Shown here one piece after another: positions 56,878 through 64,000 of a stretch of DNA of 64,000 nt (the first letter of the stretch is position 1; each line of letters opens with the position of its first letter). The position numbers and the translations under genes were made by a program. The DNA comes from Nitrososphaerota archaeon. Its GTDB lineage: Archaea > Thermoproteota > Nitrososphaeria > Nitrososphaerales > Gagatemarchaeaceae. Location: the NCBI GenBank assembly GCA_029785825.1, contig JAFLYY010000001.1, forward strand, positions 713,374 to 777,373. Direction: 5' to 3'. The notes beneath the pieces were generated by a model. That model was not told the origin of the DNA, did no database searches, and worked only from the letters and a program-made list of their open reading frames with translations.

Positions 56878-57528
56878 ATGGTGCTGGAAGCCGACCTGGC
56901 TCTGGTAGAGGAGGTCCTTCAGTTCATCGGGGTCTTCGTGTCCTTCTCGATAGCGTTCGTGGCGTACAAGGGGGTCAGGCAGACGGACAGCAGTTCGTTG
57001 CTCAGGCTCGCCCTAGCGTTCGTGTTCCTCGGTCTCGGGTTCCTGGTGGAAAGCGTGGTCGGGCTGGGGCAGGTCGTCCCATACCTTTCGACCACCGCCG
57101 CCACGGTCGTGGTGGGGGGGCTGCTCCTGGAGACGACGGGGTACTTCTTCCTCGCGTTCTCCCATGTGGTGGACGTGATGCTCTCCAAGAGGGCTGGAGC
57201 GGCGTTGCTCGTCTTCCCAGTCATCACCCTGAGCGGGCTCCAGCTCTCGAACATCCTGAGCATCCTCTCCTTCTACTTCGTCATGTACGGCGTCGTGGAG
57301 ACCGTCTACTCCTACGCTAGGACGAGGAAGCCCGACACCCTCCTCATAGCCGTCGGCCTGTCCATGATAGGGCTCGGGACGTTCTTCCAATGGTTATCAC
57401 TTGTGTACCAATATGTCGGGGTTCTTTCACTACTGCAGATTATACTCCAGGAGATGGGTTTGCTCATGTTGTTCACCCCTGTGCTGAGGTTCGCAGTGGG
57501 AGGAGTGAAGGTAGATGGTACAGTATAG
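56878..57528 (+). CDS. Seven-helix membrane protein
   Basis: A 216-residue protein with about seven hydrophobic segments and no catalytic motif (FIGVFVSFSIAFVAYKGVRQ; LLLETTGYFFLAFSHVVDVM; PVITLSGLQLSNILSILSFY). I do not recognise a named family. It overlaps a winged-helix gene by 14 bases, a pairing that suggests a membrane sensor with its regulator. A cttttatacc TATA upstream lies in the tail of the transposase remnant. Confidence 0.6.
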   Translation: MVLEADLALVEEVLQFIGVFVSFSIAFVAYKGVRQTDSSSLLRLALAFVFLGLGFLVESVVGLGQVVPYLSTTAATVVVGGLLLETTGYFFLAFSHVVDVMLSKRAGAALLVFPVITLSGLQLSNILSILSFYFVMYGVVETVYSYARTRKPDTLLIAVGLSMIGLGTFFQWLSLVYQYVGVLSLLQIILQEMGLLMLFTPVLRFAVGGVKVDGTV

Positions 57529-57802
57529 GACCCAGGTAAAGATAATCGCCGACGTGCTGGTCACAGCTCGGGACATGAACACCGAAGGGGCTGGCGTGGG
57601 GGTCACCGCGCTAGTCCGGAAGGCGAACATGTCGTACACCAGGATGTCAAAGCTCCTTTCGGAGCTCGTGGGGTCGGGGCTGCTCCTCGAGCTCGACGGA
57701 GAGAGGATTTCAAAGTACATGATCTCCGAGAAGGGGAAGCAGTTCCTCGTCGCCTACTCGTCCTTCCAGGACTTCGCCCAATCTTTCGGGCTAAGACTGT
57801 AA
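57515..57802 (+). CDS. Winged-helix regulator (HTH_45-like)
   Basis: A 95-residue DNA-binding protein: YRTQVKIIADVLVTARD, then VGVTALVRKANMSYTRMSKL, LLSELVGSGLLLELDGERIS and KYMISEKGKQFLVAYSSF. This is the archaeal small wHTH layout, with a C-terminal helix for dimerisation. Coupled to the membrane protein gene by overlap. Confidence 0.75.
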   Translation: MVQYRTQVKIIADVLVTARDMNTEGAGVGVTALVRKANMSYTRMSKLLSELVGSGLLLELDGERISKYMISEKGKQFLVAYSSFQDFAQSFGLRL

Positions 57803-57826
57803 GCCGGCGTGCGCCGGGGAAACCGG

Positions 57827-57834
57827 TTTATACT
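57827..57834 (+). promoter_or_regulatory. TATA box of the malate dehydrogenase gene
   Basis: tttatact centred 26 bases before the ATG at 57856; indicates a leaderless transcript. Confidence 0.6.
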
Positions 57835-57855
57835 CCAGCCTGAGGCCTCATCCTG

Positions 57856-58767
57856 ATGATTGGCGTAGCCGGAGCGGGGAGGATAGGGGCCCAGTCGGCG
57901 CTCGAGATAGCGTCCATGGGGCTGGACGATGTCGCTCTTGTCGACATCGTCCCGGGGCTGGCCGAGGGGGAGGCCCTCGACATCAGCCACAAGCTCTCTG
58001 ACGCGGGGGTGGACGTGGACGTCAAGGGGTCCACGGACTATTCTGTCCTGGACGGAGCCGAACTGGTGGTGATAGCAGCGGGGATGGGAAGGAAGCCCGG
58101 GATGACGAGGATGGACCTGCTGGCGAAGAACGCAGGCATAGTGAGCACGGTCACCAAGGAGGTGGCGAAGCACGCCCCCGACGCGGTCCTTCTGGTCATG
58201 ACCAATCCGATGGACGTCCTCACCTACGTCACGCTGAAGGCGTCAGGGTTCCCGAAGCAGAGGGTGGTCGGCCAGGGAGGGCTCCTCGACATGTCGCGGT
58301 TCAAGTACGTCTTGGCGAGGAAGCTGGGGGTCTCGAGAGGCTCCATCACATCTCTTGTCGTCGGCGAGCACGGGGAGAACATGATCCCCCTCGCGAGCCA
58401 CACCTACGTCGGCGGGGTCCCTCTCGGCACCCTGCTCAGCGAGGCGGAGGTGCAGCAGGCCATCGACGACACGCGGAAGGTGGCGGCAGACGTCATAGCG
58501 AAGAAGGGGGCGACGGTCTTCGCGCCCGGGCGCGTCGTGGCCCGCATGACGAAGGCCATCGTCGACGACACCAAAGAGGTCATCCCGGCGTCCGCCTACC
58601 TCGAGGGGGAGTACGGGCTGAGCGGCCTGTGCATCGGGGTCCCGTTGAAGCTCGGCCGGGGCGGCATAGAGAAGATCTACGAGCTGAAGCTCACGGACAA
58701 GGAGAGGGACTGGTTCAACAGGGGCGCGGACACCCTGAGGGACGCAATCGCCAACCTGAAGTTCTGA
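57856..58767 (+). CDS. mdh: Malate dehydrogenase (LDH/MDH family)
   Basis: Oxidises malate to oxaloacetate with NAD(P). The 303-residue product has the dinucleotide motif VAGAGRIGAQSALEIA, VVIAAGMGRKPGMTRMDLL with the substrate-specificity loop (Arg rather than Gln, favouring malate), VMTNPMDVLTYV, the catalytic His in VVGEHGENMIPL and GIEKIYELKLTDKERDWF. ATG with a well-placed TATA. Confidence 0.92.
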   Translation: MIGVAGAGRIGAQSALEIASMGLDDVALVDIVPGLAEGEALDISHKLSDAGVDVDVKGSTDYSVLDGAELVVIAAGMGRKPGMTRMDLLAKNAGIVSTVTKEVAKHAPDAVLLVMTNPMDVLTYVTLKASGFPKQRVVGQGGLLDMSRFKYVLARKLGVSRGSITSLVVGEHGENMIPLASHTYVGGVPLGTLLSEAEVQQAIDDTRKVAADVIAKKGATVFAPGRVVARMTKAIVDDTKEVIPASAYLEGEYGLSGLCIGVPLKLGRGGIEKIYELKLTDKERDWFNRGADTLRDAIANLKF

Positions 58768-58882
58768 GCTTGCCCCAGACGCCGTCCACGACCAGCGCCG
58801 CCCATGGCCGCCGTGAGGCCCAGGGGTGCCCGGGCCCCGACGAGAAAGCCTAAGAACCGTCTGCGTCGGCGGTCGAAACGCG

Positions 58883-60061
58883 TTGCTCATCATCGTCCTC
58901 ACGAAAGGGGTCCCCGCCAGGACTACCCAGGCCGTGCAGATGGGAGGCGTGCTCAACCGGGAGGCGATGGAGCTTGTCCTGAACCCCCACGACGCCAAGG
59001 CGGTCGAGGCCGCGGATTACGTGAAGAGGCGGGTCGGGGGGAAGACGGTGGCGCTCAGCATGGGCCCGGACATGAAGCTGGTCCCCCTGATGAAGCCCCT
59101 CTACATGTCGGAGGTGTCCGGCGTGGACGAGGAGTACGTCCTCAGCGACAGGAAGATGGCAGGGGGCGACACCCTGGCGACGTCGTACGCCGTCGCTCTC
59201 GGGGTGAAGAAGGTCGTCGAGAGGCACACAAAAGCGATCGAAGAGCTGGAGGAGGCGATAAAGAAGGCCGGCTACTCGGAGGCGGTGAAGGCCAAGGCGA
59301 AGGAGCTCTACGCAGCCAACCTCCTCCCGAACAGGGTCTACAGCGACCTCCCGTCCGTGAACGGGACGACAGTGTCCAGGTTCCTTGCAGGTGACATCAC
59401 GTCGAGCGGCGCCGTGCAGGAGCTCGAAGCAGAGAAGGCCAGGGTCTCGCGTTTCATGGTGCTCAGCGGGATCAAGACCACCGATGGCGAGACGGGGAGC
59501 GTCGGCCCGCAGGTGGCGGAAGGGATCTCGGAGCTCCTGGGGACGGTGGTGCCGCACGCCACCTACGTCGAGGATTTCGACGTGGACCCGGGCACGTCCA
59601 CCGTCGCCTCGCGGCGCATGATCGGGTACCTCTCGCAGAAGCTCGAGATGCAGCTCCCTGCTCTCCTGACGGTGGCGGCTGAATACAGGCCGAGGGCCGC
59701 TCCGGCGGCGGGGATGAAGGAGGTGCGCGCCAACTGCTACAAGGGGAAGGTGTACCAGCCGTTCAAGTGGACGGCCGAGGACATAGGCGCGGACCCGAAA
59801 AAGATCGGGCTCGTCAACTCGCCCACCATCGTGGGGACCGGGATAGACATAGGCAAGCCCCCCGTGCAGAAGATGGTGGGGTCGACGCAGGTCTTCCTGA
59901 AGGCGGTGGAGAAGACGGAGTTCGAGGGCAAGGCCTACGGGCCCTATTCGCGGGGGGACGTGGCCGCCGACATCCCTGAGGGGCTCGCGGCCATGCTGAG
60001 GGCCGACGGGAGCGTCGGGGTCTTCGACGTCCCGATGCTGGTGGAGGAGCTGACCTCTTGA
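58883..60061 (+). CDS. etfB: Electron transfer flavoprotein beta subunit (EtfB/FixA) with inserted segment
   Basis: Small subunit of an ETF. The 392-residue product starts LLIIVLTKGVPARTTQAVQM, has LNPHDAKAVEAADYVKRRVG, KMAGGDTLATSYAVALG and then, after an extra helical stretch of about 80 residues (111-190), resumes with GIKTTDGETGSVGPQVAEGI. Ordinary EtfB is about 260 residues and lacks that stretch. The TTG at 58883 fits the homology start. The genes for EtfA and FixC-FixX follow with overlaps, indicating one complex. Confidence 0.87.
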   Translation: MLIIVLTKGVPARTTQAVQMGGVLNREAMELVLNPHDAKAVEAADYVKRRVGGKTVALSMGPDMKLVPLMKPLYMSEVSGVDEEYVLSDRKMAGGDTLATSYAVALGVKKVVERHTKAIEELEEAIKKAGYSEAVKAKAKELYAANLLPNRVYSDLPSVNGTTVSRFLAGDITSSGAVQELEAEKARVSRFMVLSGIKTTDGETGSVGPQVAEGISELLGTVVPHATYVEDFDVDPGTSTVASRRMIGYLSQKLEMQLPALLTVAAEYRPRAAPAAGMKEVRANCYKGKVYQPFKWTAEDIGADPKKIGLVNSPTIVGTGIDIGKPPVQKMVGSTQVFLKAVEKTEFEGKAYGPYSRGDVAADIPEGLAAMLRADGSVGVFDVPMLVEELTS

Positions 60062-61140
60062 GCGACGACTCGAAGGGGGTCTGGGTCTACCTCCAGCACG
60101 GGAAGGCGGGGCTGACCGTCCCGTCCCTGGAGCTCATCGCCGCGGGAAGGTCTGTCGCCGACAAGATAGGCCAGGAGGTGGTGGGGGTCATCCTCGGGAG
60201 CGGCCTCGACGAGATGGGCGAGATGGCGGTGCAGAGGGGGGCGGACAGGGTGATTCTCGTCGACTCTCCGGACCTCGAGACGTACTTCAACCTCGCCTAT
60301 GCAGACGCGATCTACTCCCTTGTGAAGGAGAGGAAGCCGTACGCCCTCCTCATCACGGCCAACGAGGTGGGGAAGGACATCGCCGGGAGGGTCGCTTACC
60401 GGGTCCCGACCGGGCTGGCCACGGACAACGTACAGCTCGCGGTGGAAGACTACTCCAACCCTGTCCTCGGACAGTTCAAGGACCTGCTCATACAGGTGAG
60501 GCCTGACTTCGGCACCAGGCTCGCCAGGATCTACACCCCCCGTCACAGGCCGCAGATGGCCACCGTGAGGCCAGGGAGCTTCACCCCGCTCGACCCCGAC
60601 CCGAATAGGAAGGGGAAGGTGGAGAAGGTCCCGTTCAAGGCCCCCGGGTACCCGGCCAGGGTGACCGAGGTCGTCGAACTTCCGCCGCCGACCCCTGACC
60701 TGGCTGGGGCTGACGTCGTCATAAGCCTCGGGCTGGGGATCCTGAAGGACGGGAGCGGGAGCCCGAAGGACCCCCGAGACGCGTACCGGCTGGCGCTCGA
60801 CCTGAAGTCTGCTTTCGAAGCCCGCGGGATGAAGGCGGAGATAGGGGCGACGAGGGCCCTCATCTACGCTGAGCTCAAGGAACTGGAGGGGACGATAGGA
60901 AAGAACAACCAGGTCGGGCAGACCGGGGCCACCGTGAAGCCGAAGGTCTACGTCGCCGCCGGGATAAGCGGGGCGCTGCAGCACCGGGTCGGGATGCAGA
61001 ATTCCGCGAAGATAGTGGCCATCAACACAGACCCCGAGGCTCCCATCTTCAAGATAGCACACTACCCTGTGGTAGGGGACCTGTACGAGGAGCTCCCGAA
61101 GCTCGCGGATGCCGTAAGGAGGGGTGCGGTTGCAGGCTGA
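60058..61140 (+). CDS. etfA: Electron transfer flavoprotein alpha subunit (EtfA/FixB)
   Basis: FAD-binding large subunit, 360 residues. The N-terminal domain includes GVWVYLQHGKAGLTVPSLEL and LLITANEVGKDIAGRVAYRV. The C-terminal FAD domain holds NNQVGQTGATVKPKVYVAAG, then ISGALQHRVGMQNSAKIVAI and NTDPEAPIFKIA, the ETF-alpha signature. TTG start overlapping etfB by 4 bases. Confidence 0.92.
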   Translation: MSDDSKGVWVYLQHGKAGLTVPSLELIAAGRSVADKIGQEVVGVILGSGLDEMGEMAVQRGADRVILVDSPDLETYFNLAYADAIYSLVKERKPYALLITANEVGKDIAGRVAYRVPTGLATDNVQLAVEDYSNPVLGQFKDLLIQVRPDFGTRLARIYTPRHRPQMATVRPGSFTPLDPDPNRKGKVEKVPFKAPGYPARVTEVVELPPPTPDLAGADVVISLGLGILKDGSGSPKDPRDAYRLALDLKSAFEARGMKAEIGATRALIYAELKELEGTIGKNNQVGQTGATVKPKVYVAAGISGALQHRVGMQNSAKIVAINTDPEAPIFKIAHYPVVGDLYEELPKLADAVRRGAVAG

Positions 61141-62806
61141 GTACGACGCCATAGTAGTGGGGGCGGGCCCCGCCGGGTCCGCGGCTGCCCTGTCGCTCGC
61201 AAGGAAGGGGGCGGACGTCCTGATGCTGGAGAAGGCGAGGGTCCCCGGCGAGCGGAACATGACCGGGGGGGTGATCTACGGCGACTTCCCCGGAGATTGG
61301 GGGCTGATACAGCTCGTCCCGGACTTCGAGTCTACCGCGCCCCTCGAGAGGCGCATCATCTCCCACGAGGTGGTCATCCTGGACAAGCCGGACTATGCGA
61401 AGGGGACCAGCAGATACTACAAGCTCTCCAAGACCTCACTCCCCACCAAGATGGGGCTCTTCCCTCTCGGCTTCGAGACGGGGCACGACTACTCGGTCCT
61501 CAGGCGCTCGTTCGACAGGTGGTTCGCCGGGGTGGCGGTGCAGGCCGGGGCGATGCTGTCGGCGGGGACGACCGTGGAGGGGCTCATGACCGAAGGGGGC
61601 GCGGTGGTGGGGGTCAGGACCACGAAGGAGGAGCTCAGGGCGAAGCTGGTCATCGACGCGTCGGGGGTCACCTCGAACCTGGTGACCGAGGCCGGGCTGA
61701 GGGGGAGGCTCACCCCCAGGCAGCTCTATCACGGGATAAAGAGGGTCTACAAGCTCGACCCCGCCGCCATAGAGCAGAGGTTCAGGGTGCACGACGCCGA
61801 GGGGAGGGCCATCTTCTTCCTCGGGGACTTCATGAACGAGATCGGGGGCGGGGCGTTCGTCTACACCAACAGGGACACGCTCTCGGTCGGGCTCGTCGTC
61901 TCCATGGACTCGCTGATCCGGAGGACGACGGAGCACTTCGACCAGGTGGGGAAGCTCATCGACGTCCTGGACGCCTTCGAAGAGCACCCCATGGTCGCCG
62001 AACTCCTGGAGGGGGGACGGGCGGTCGAGTACTCGGCCCACAACATCCCCAAGGGGTACAAGGCGCTCCTGAAGCGGCCGTACGCCGACGGGTTCCTGGT
62101 AGCCGGGGACGCTCTCGGGTCCTTCGTCAAGATAGGCCCGATGATAGACGGCATGAGGAGGGCGATCACCTCCGGGATGATGGCGGCGTCGACCTATCTG
62201 GAGGCGCGCGCGTCAGGGTCGTTCAGGGCCAAGAACCTGTCGAGGTACAAGGACTTCCTCGGGCCCATCTACGAGGACGTCGGCAGGTCGGGGAGGGACG
62301 GTTTCATTACGGAGAGCTCGTTCACTTACCATACGCTCCCGCGGGTGCTCTTCGGGACGAGGTTCATGTCGAGCGTCCACCGGTTCGAGCCGAAACCGGA
62401 CGGGAGGCCCCGGCGGGACGCCGTCGCCCGGGTGCAAGAAGGGACCGGGCTGCTGGTCTACGACGAGGACGAGTCGTACTCGCACATACGGGTGGACCCG
62501 GCGCTGGCCTCGAAGTCCCTCACCAAGCCATGGGTCCCCGCCTGTCCCACCAACTGCTACACGATATTCACACCGAAGGGGGTGTTCGCGTCGTTCAAGG
62601 ACCTCTTCGACCACAACCTCGCCCAGAACGGAGGGGACAGGGGGAAGGCGCTGTCCCGAACCCTCGAGGATATCGGGTCGTCGGAGCTCAGGTTCGACCA
62701 CGTCGCGTGCGTCGCTTGCGGGACCTGTGGCGCCATCGGACCTCCCGAGATGGTCACTTTCGGCCACGAGAGGGACGGCCACGGGGTCAGATACAGGTTC
62801 GGCTAG
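61124..62806 (+). CDS. fixCX: FixC-FixX fusion: ETF-quinone oxidoreductase-type flavoprotein with ferredoxin domain
   Basis: Membrane-associated electron acceptor of the ETF pair. Residues 1-430 are FixC-like: FAD motif AIVVGAGPAGSAAALSLARK, LEKARVPGERNMTGGVIYG, and FLVAGDALGSFVKIGPMIDG. The C-terminal 100 residues are FixX-like: WVPACPTNCYTIFTPKGV and DHVACVACGTCGAIGPPEMV, cysteines for a 4Fe-4S cluster. In most genomes fixC and fixX are separate genes. Such complexes link NADH or acyl-CoA oxidation to quinone, in some cases by bifurcation. GTG at 61124 or TTG at 61130. Confidence 0.9.
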   Translation: MRLQAEYDAIVVGAGPAGSAAALSLARKGADVLMLEKARVPGERNMTGGVIYGDFPGDWGLIQLVPDFESTAPLERRIISHEVVILDKPDYAKGTSRYYKLSKTSLPTKMGLFPLGFETGHDYSVLRRSFDRWFAGVAVQAGAMLSAGTTVEGLMTEGGAVVGVRTTKEELRAKLVIDASGVTSNLVTEAGLRGRLTPRQLYHGIKRVYKLDPAAIEQRFRVHDAEGRAIFFLGDFMNEIGGGAFVYTNRDTLSVGLVVSMDSLIRRTTEHFDQVGKLIDVLDAFEEHPMVAELLEGGRAVEYSAHNIPKGYKALLKRPYADGFLVAGDALGSFVKIGPMIDGMRRAITSGMMAASTYLEARASGSFRAKNLSRYKDFLGPIYEDVGRSGRDGFITESSFTYHTLPRVLFGTRFMSSVHRFEPKPDGRPRRDAVARVQEGTGLLVYDEDESYSHIRVDPALASKSLTKPWVPACPTNCYTIFTPKGVFASFKDLFDHNLAQNGGDRGKALSRTLEDIGSSELRFDHVACVACGTCGAIGPPEMVTFGHERDGHGVRYRFG

Positions 62807-62918
62807 AAGGTCGGCTCCCCTCCCGGACCGCCGTGGTCCCGTCAGAGTTCCAAGGCCCGTCAGCGCGAGCCTTTTCCGCCGAAGGGCCTTCAAATAGGGC
62901 GAGGAGTGCCGTGCCGGC

Positions 62919-63866
62919 ATGGATGTCCCGAGGGTCTCCCTGGCGCAGATCGAGGACGCGGCCGCCAGGATACGGGGGTCGGTCTACCGAACCCCGCTGG
63001 TCCCGTCTTCGCGCTTCGACGCCGGCTCCGTGCTGCTCAAGCTCGAGTGCCTGCAGCCGACCGGGAGCTTCAAGGTGCGGGGCGCCTGGAACATGATGAG
63101 CAGGTCGGGGAGGGAGGAGATGAAGCGGGGGTTCGTGACAACATCGGCCGGGAACCACGGCCAGGCGGTCGCCTGGAGCGCCAAGAAGCTCGGGGCCGCC
63201 TGCACGGTGTACGTCCCCACCGACGCCGTCCAGCGGAAGGTCGACTCCATGGAGTCGATGGGCGCGAAGGTGGTCCGCCGGCCCCACCATGAGATAATGG
63301 AGGCCATGGCCGACGACAGGATGACGAAGCTCGGGATGACGTTCGTCCACCCGTTCGGAGACCCGTTGGTGGTCGCCGGCCAGGGGACCGTCGGCCTCGA
63401 GATACTCGAAGACTTCCCGGGGGTGAAGAGCGTCGTCGTCCCTGTGGGGGGCGGGGGGCTGGTGTCGGGGATAGCGCAGGCCGTCAGGGCGAAGAGCCCT
63501 GGGGTGAAGGTATACGGGGTCCAGGCCGAGGGGGCGGCACCGCTGCCAGAGTCGCTGGCGACGGGGAAGGCGGTGGACGTGGGGGAGCCCCACACCATCG
63601 CCGACGGCATAGGGGCCACCAGGGCGTACGACTACATGCTCCCGCTCCTCCGGGAGAACCTCGAAAGGGCGTTCACCGTGAGCGACGAAGAGATCAGGGC
63701 GGCGATGAGGAGGCTGCTCCTGGAGTCGCACGTCGCCCCGGAGCCTGCCGGCGCGGCTTCGTTCGCCTGCCTCCTGAAGCACCGGGGGGAGATCCCGGGG
63801 CCGGCCGCGTGCGTCGTCAGCGGGGGGAACGCCGACCCCGCCCTCCTGGCGTCTTTGCTCTCCTAG
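62919..63866 (+). CDS. Threonine ammonia-lyase / serine-threonine dehydratase
   Basis: PLP enzyme of 315 residues that deaminates threonine or serine. KLECLQPTGSFKVRGAWNMM has the PLP-binding Lys; SAGNHGQAVAWSAKKLG and VPVGGGGLVSGIAQAV are the phosphate-binding and Gly-rich loops; CVVSGGNAD ends the fold. The C-terminal ACT regulatory domain of biosynthetic IlvA is absent, so a catabolic (TdcB-like) or serine racemase-like role is possible. ATG at 62919. Confidence 0.88.
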   Translation: MDVPRVSLAQIEDAAARIRGSVYRTPLVPSSRFDAGSVLLKLECLQPTGSFKVRGAWNMMSRSGREEMKRGFVTTSAGNHGQAVAWSAKKLGAACTVYVPTDAVQRKVDSMESMGAKVVRRPHHEIMEAMADDRMTKLGMTFVHPFGDPLVVAGQGTVGLEILEDFPGVKSVVVPVGGGGLVSGIAQAVRAKSPGVKVYGVQAEGAAPLPESLATGKAVDVGEPHTIADGIGATRAYDYMLPLLRENLERAFTVSDEEIRAAMRRLLLESHVAPEPAGAASFACLLKHRGEIPGPAACVVSGGNADPALLASLLS

Positions 63867-63879
63867 CCGGGGTCGCGCG

Positions 63880-64000
63880 TTGAAGGCCCTCTTCGTCGGC
63901 GCGGACCTGGTGTCCGGCATACTCGGGATGAAGGACTGCGTCGAGGTGATAGAAGGCTGCTTCCGGGCCATGGCGAGGGGGGACGCGGGGTTCCCCCCGC
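63880..64000 (+). CDS. Ornithine cyclodeaminase/mu-crystallin family protein (truncated by window end)
   Basis: The first 40 codons (TTG start at 63880) read MKALFVGADLVSGILGMKDC, then VEVIEGCFRAMARGDAGFPP, matching the N-terminal dimerisation part of this family, where the DxxExIExxFxxxxxG pattern precedes the NAD domain. Members reduce imines or release ammonia from amino acids. It follows threonine dehydratase by 13 bases, consistent with an amino-acid catabolic operon. Confidence 0.7.
   Translation, partial: MKALFVGADLVSGILGMKDCVEVIEGCFRAMARGDAGFPP

Noticed and set aside
61297-63096. 599-codon frame overlapping the FixC-FixX fusion
   Set aside because: Shadow frame; the fusion protein in the other frame has complete FAD and Fe-S motifs, this one has none.

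Overview
The window is archaeal and GC-rich. Archaeal marks are TFB, RNA polymerase subunit Rpo12, an archaeal-type glycyl-tRNA synthetase, a Drg-type GTPase, the HMG-CoA synthase / thiolase / DUF35 trio, HerA-NurA, F420 biosynthesis genes and type IV pilus genes with archaeal prepilin ends. Many genes start at TTG or GTG with a TATA box 25-28 bases upstream and no ribosome-binding site, which means leaderless transcripts. I favour a heterotrophic member of Thermoproteota near Nitrososphaeria, but no rRNA or tRNA is visible to prove it. Heme O synthase points to an aerobic respiratory chain.

Layout. 1-4.7 kb: sugar metabolism (partial GalT-like protein, phosphoglucose/phosphomannose isomerase, a GlmU-like beta-helix protein and a nucleotidyltransferase). 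4.9-7.5 kb: zinc ribbon, heme O synthase, AbrB regulator, Hsp20-like protein, metallopeptidase. 7.6-12.1 kb: a NitT/TauT-type ABC transporter (fused double permease, ATPase, separate AAA-associated domain) around an opposite-strand pair for a mucin-like surface protein and a membrane partner. 12.1-15.9 kb: cofE-cofD-cofC plus an amidohydrolase. 16-18.9 kb: Mrp ATPase and small enzymes. 19-30.3 kb: a type IV pilus locus (secretion ATPase, membrane platform, four pilin-like proteins) interrupted by an AT-richer 5.35 kb element. 30.3-34.5 kb: herA-nurA and three wHTH regulators. 34.5-36.6 kb: Lrp/AsnC regulator divergent from glutamine synthetase. 36.6-37.5 kb: gene debris. 37.5-42.2 kb: DegT aminotransferase, GT2-like protein, rpo12 and the mevalonate-entry trio. 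42.2-55.9 kb: housekeeping genes (antiporter, GlyRS, TFB, dCTP deaminase family, LsrF-like aldolase, Drg GTPase). 56 kb: a frameshifted IS6-like transposase. 56.9-64 kb: membrane protein plus wHTH, malate dehydrogenase, an ETF/Fix complex (EtfB, EtfA, FixC-FixX fusion), threonine dehydratase, and the start of an ornithine cyclodeaminase-like gene.

The most striking feature is the element at 22438-27796. Its tyrosine-recombinase gene is cut by integration in the manner of SSV1: the first 24 codons lie at the right end (27715) and the rest at the left end (22438-23571). The two parts join in frame through a shared 10-bp core, cctaaagata. Between them lie a rolling-circle (HUH) replication protein, a winged-helix regulator, two small zinc-ribbon proteins, an AbrB-like regulator, an acidic protein, two membrane proteins and a candidate origin. 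It looks like an integrated rolling-circle plasmid or virus-like element with a self-splitting integrase, sitting inside a host pilus operon instead of a tRNA gene.

Other points worth attention: a single base at 3247 that, if read as A, would restore a stop/start overlap between two sugar genes; a GalT homologue with Ser where the nucleophilic His should be; an EtfB with an inserted helical segment; a perfect 14-bp palindrome touching the nurA-herA TATA box; and one TATA box placed symmetrically between two divergent leaderless zinc-ribbon genes.
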